Shown one piece after another: positions 41,556 through 41,882 of a stretch of DNA of 41,882 nt. The number at the start of each line of letters is the position of its first letter. The stretch's first letter is position 1. This DNA is from Pseudomonas sp. SDI. Its GTDB lineage: Bacteria; Pseudomonadota; Gammaproteobacteria; Pseudomonadales; Pseudomonadaceae. Both the position numbers and the translations under genes were made by a program. The notes beneath the pieces were generated by a model. It was not told the origin of the DNA, ran no database searches, and saw only the letters and a program-made list of their open reading frames with translations. The stretch covers positions 1-41,882 of the forward strand of contig NZ_QETK01000040.1 in assembly GCF_003105155.1 (NCBI RefSeq). Direction: 5' to 3'.

Positions 41556-41882
41556 ATGGCCAGTCACGGCTACATGACCCTCACCGGCAAGGAACAAGGG
41601 CTGATCAGTAAAGGCTGTTCCACCCCAAGCTCCATCGGCAACAAATGCCAGAGCGGCCACACCGACGAAATCATGGTGCTGGCGTTCAACCATCGCATGT
41701 TGAACATCGGCAACATCAGACATGCCACGCACGAACCGATCCAGATCACCAAGAACATCGACAAGGCCTCGCCCCTGCTGGCGATGGCCATGGCCAATCG
41801 CGAAAAGGTCAACTGCATCATTAACTTCTACCGCGTCTCCGACGAGGGGCCGCATGAGAAGTACTACACCGTACAGATTGAA
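41556..41882 (+). CDS. Hcp-family type VI secretion protein (3' truncated)
   Basis: The frame is open from the ATG at 41556 to the window end (109 codons). The translation begins MASHGYMTLTGKEQGLISKG, continues CSTPSSIGNKCQSGHTDEIMVL and includes KNIDKASPLLAMAMANREKV, characteristic of the Hcp family, whose hexameric rings form the tube of the type VI secretion system. AAGGAG (41542-41547) lies 8 bp upstream. No other secretion gene is visible, so it may be one of the orphan hcp copies common in Pseudomonas, possibly with a cargo gene downstream. The C-terminus is outside the window. Confidence 0.88.
   Translation, partial: MASHGYMTLTGKEQGLISKGCSTPSSIGNKCQSGHTDEIMVLAFNHRMLNIGNIRHATHEPIQITKNIDKASPLLAMAMANREKVNCIINFYRVSDEGPHEKYYTVQIE

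Overview
This is a stretch of a Pseudomonas chromosome, most likely of the P. putida group. Base composition is high GC, and the gene order aceF - GGDEF/EAL gene - msrA - GST - creDCB - fdhA - purU - soxGADB - glyA - ltaE - chemoreceptors - gbcB/gbcA - etfBA - dgcBA follows the order I remember for P. putida. Two REP families typical of that group are scattered between genes. No tRNA, rRNA, CRISPR array, prophage or insertion sequence is visible. The first gene (aceF) and the last (hcp) are cut by the window ends.

Layout. 1-959: C-terminal part of pyruvate dehydrogenase E2, then a strong terminator. 1269-5339: a PAS/GAF/GGDEF/EAL signalling protein with a degenerate GGDEF motif, MsrA and a glutathione S-transferase-like protein. 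5582-9108 (minus): creB-creC-creD, with a candidate CreB operator before creD. 9252-13608: a retropepsin-like 'ATP-dependent zinc protease', an acyltransferase, a ygiC/ygiB/yjfL-like envelope cluster and an exported DUF2780 protein. 13787-22569 (minus): glyA-soxB-soxD-soxA-soxG-purU-fdhA, the sarcosine-to-glycine/serine and formaldehyde/formate module. 22888-30097: threonine aldolase, a dCACHE chemoreceptor (McpH-like by position), a zapA/zapB-like pair, a second chemoreceptor and an NCS1-type permease. 30100-32776: divergent gbcB and gbcA (glycine betaine demethylation). 32777-33435: an unusual noncoding repeat region. 33436-41215 (minus): the dimethylglycine operon, reading dipeptidase-like gene, DUF5943-like gene, dgcA, dgcB, etfA, etfB. 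41556-end: start of an hcp-like gene.

How the genes work together. GbcAB converts glycine betaine to dimethylglycine plus formaldehyde. DgcAB with the dedicated EtfAB takes dimethylglycine to sarcosine. Tetrameric sarcosine oxidase SoxBDAG takes sarcosine to glycine, loading one-carbon units on folate. GlyA joins glycine and methylene-THF into serine, PurU recycles 10-formyl-THF to formate and THF, and FdhA oxidises free formaldehyde. LtaE adds threonine-derived glycine.

The most surprising object is the 0.66-kb gap between gbcA and etfB. It holds four copies of a 101-bp unit that align without gaps. In each copy a TGATCAA-headed element (a near-perfect dyad in three copies) starts exactly 66 bp before a perfect DnaA box (TTATCCACA), and an inverted TGTGKGCAA element starts exactly 26 bp after the start of that box. 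Further perfect and one-mismatch DnaA boxes continue into etfB and etfA. It looks like a DnaA-binding (titration or reactivation-type) locus, but that function is inferred from sequence only.
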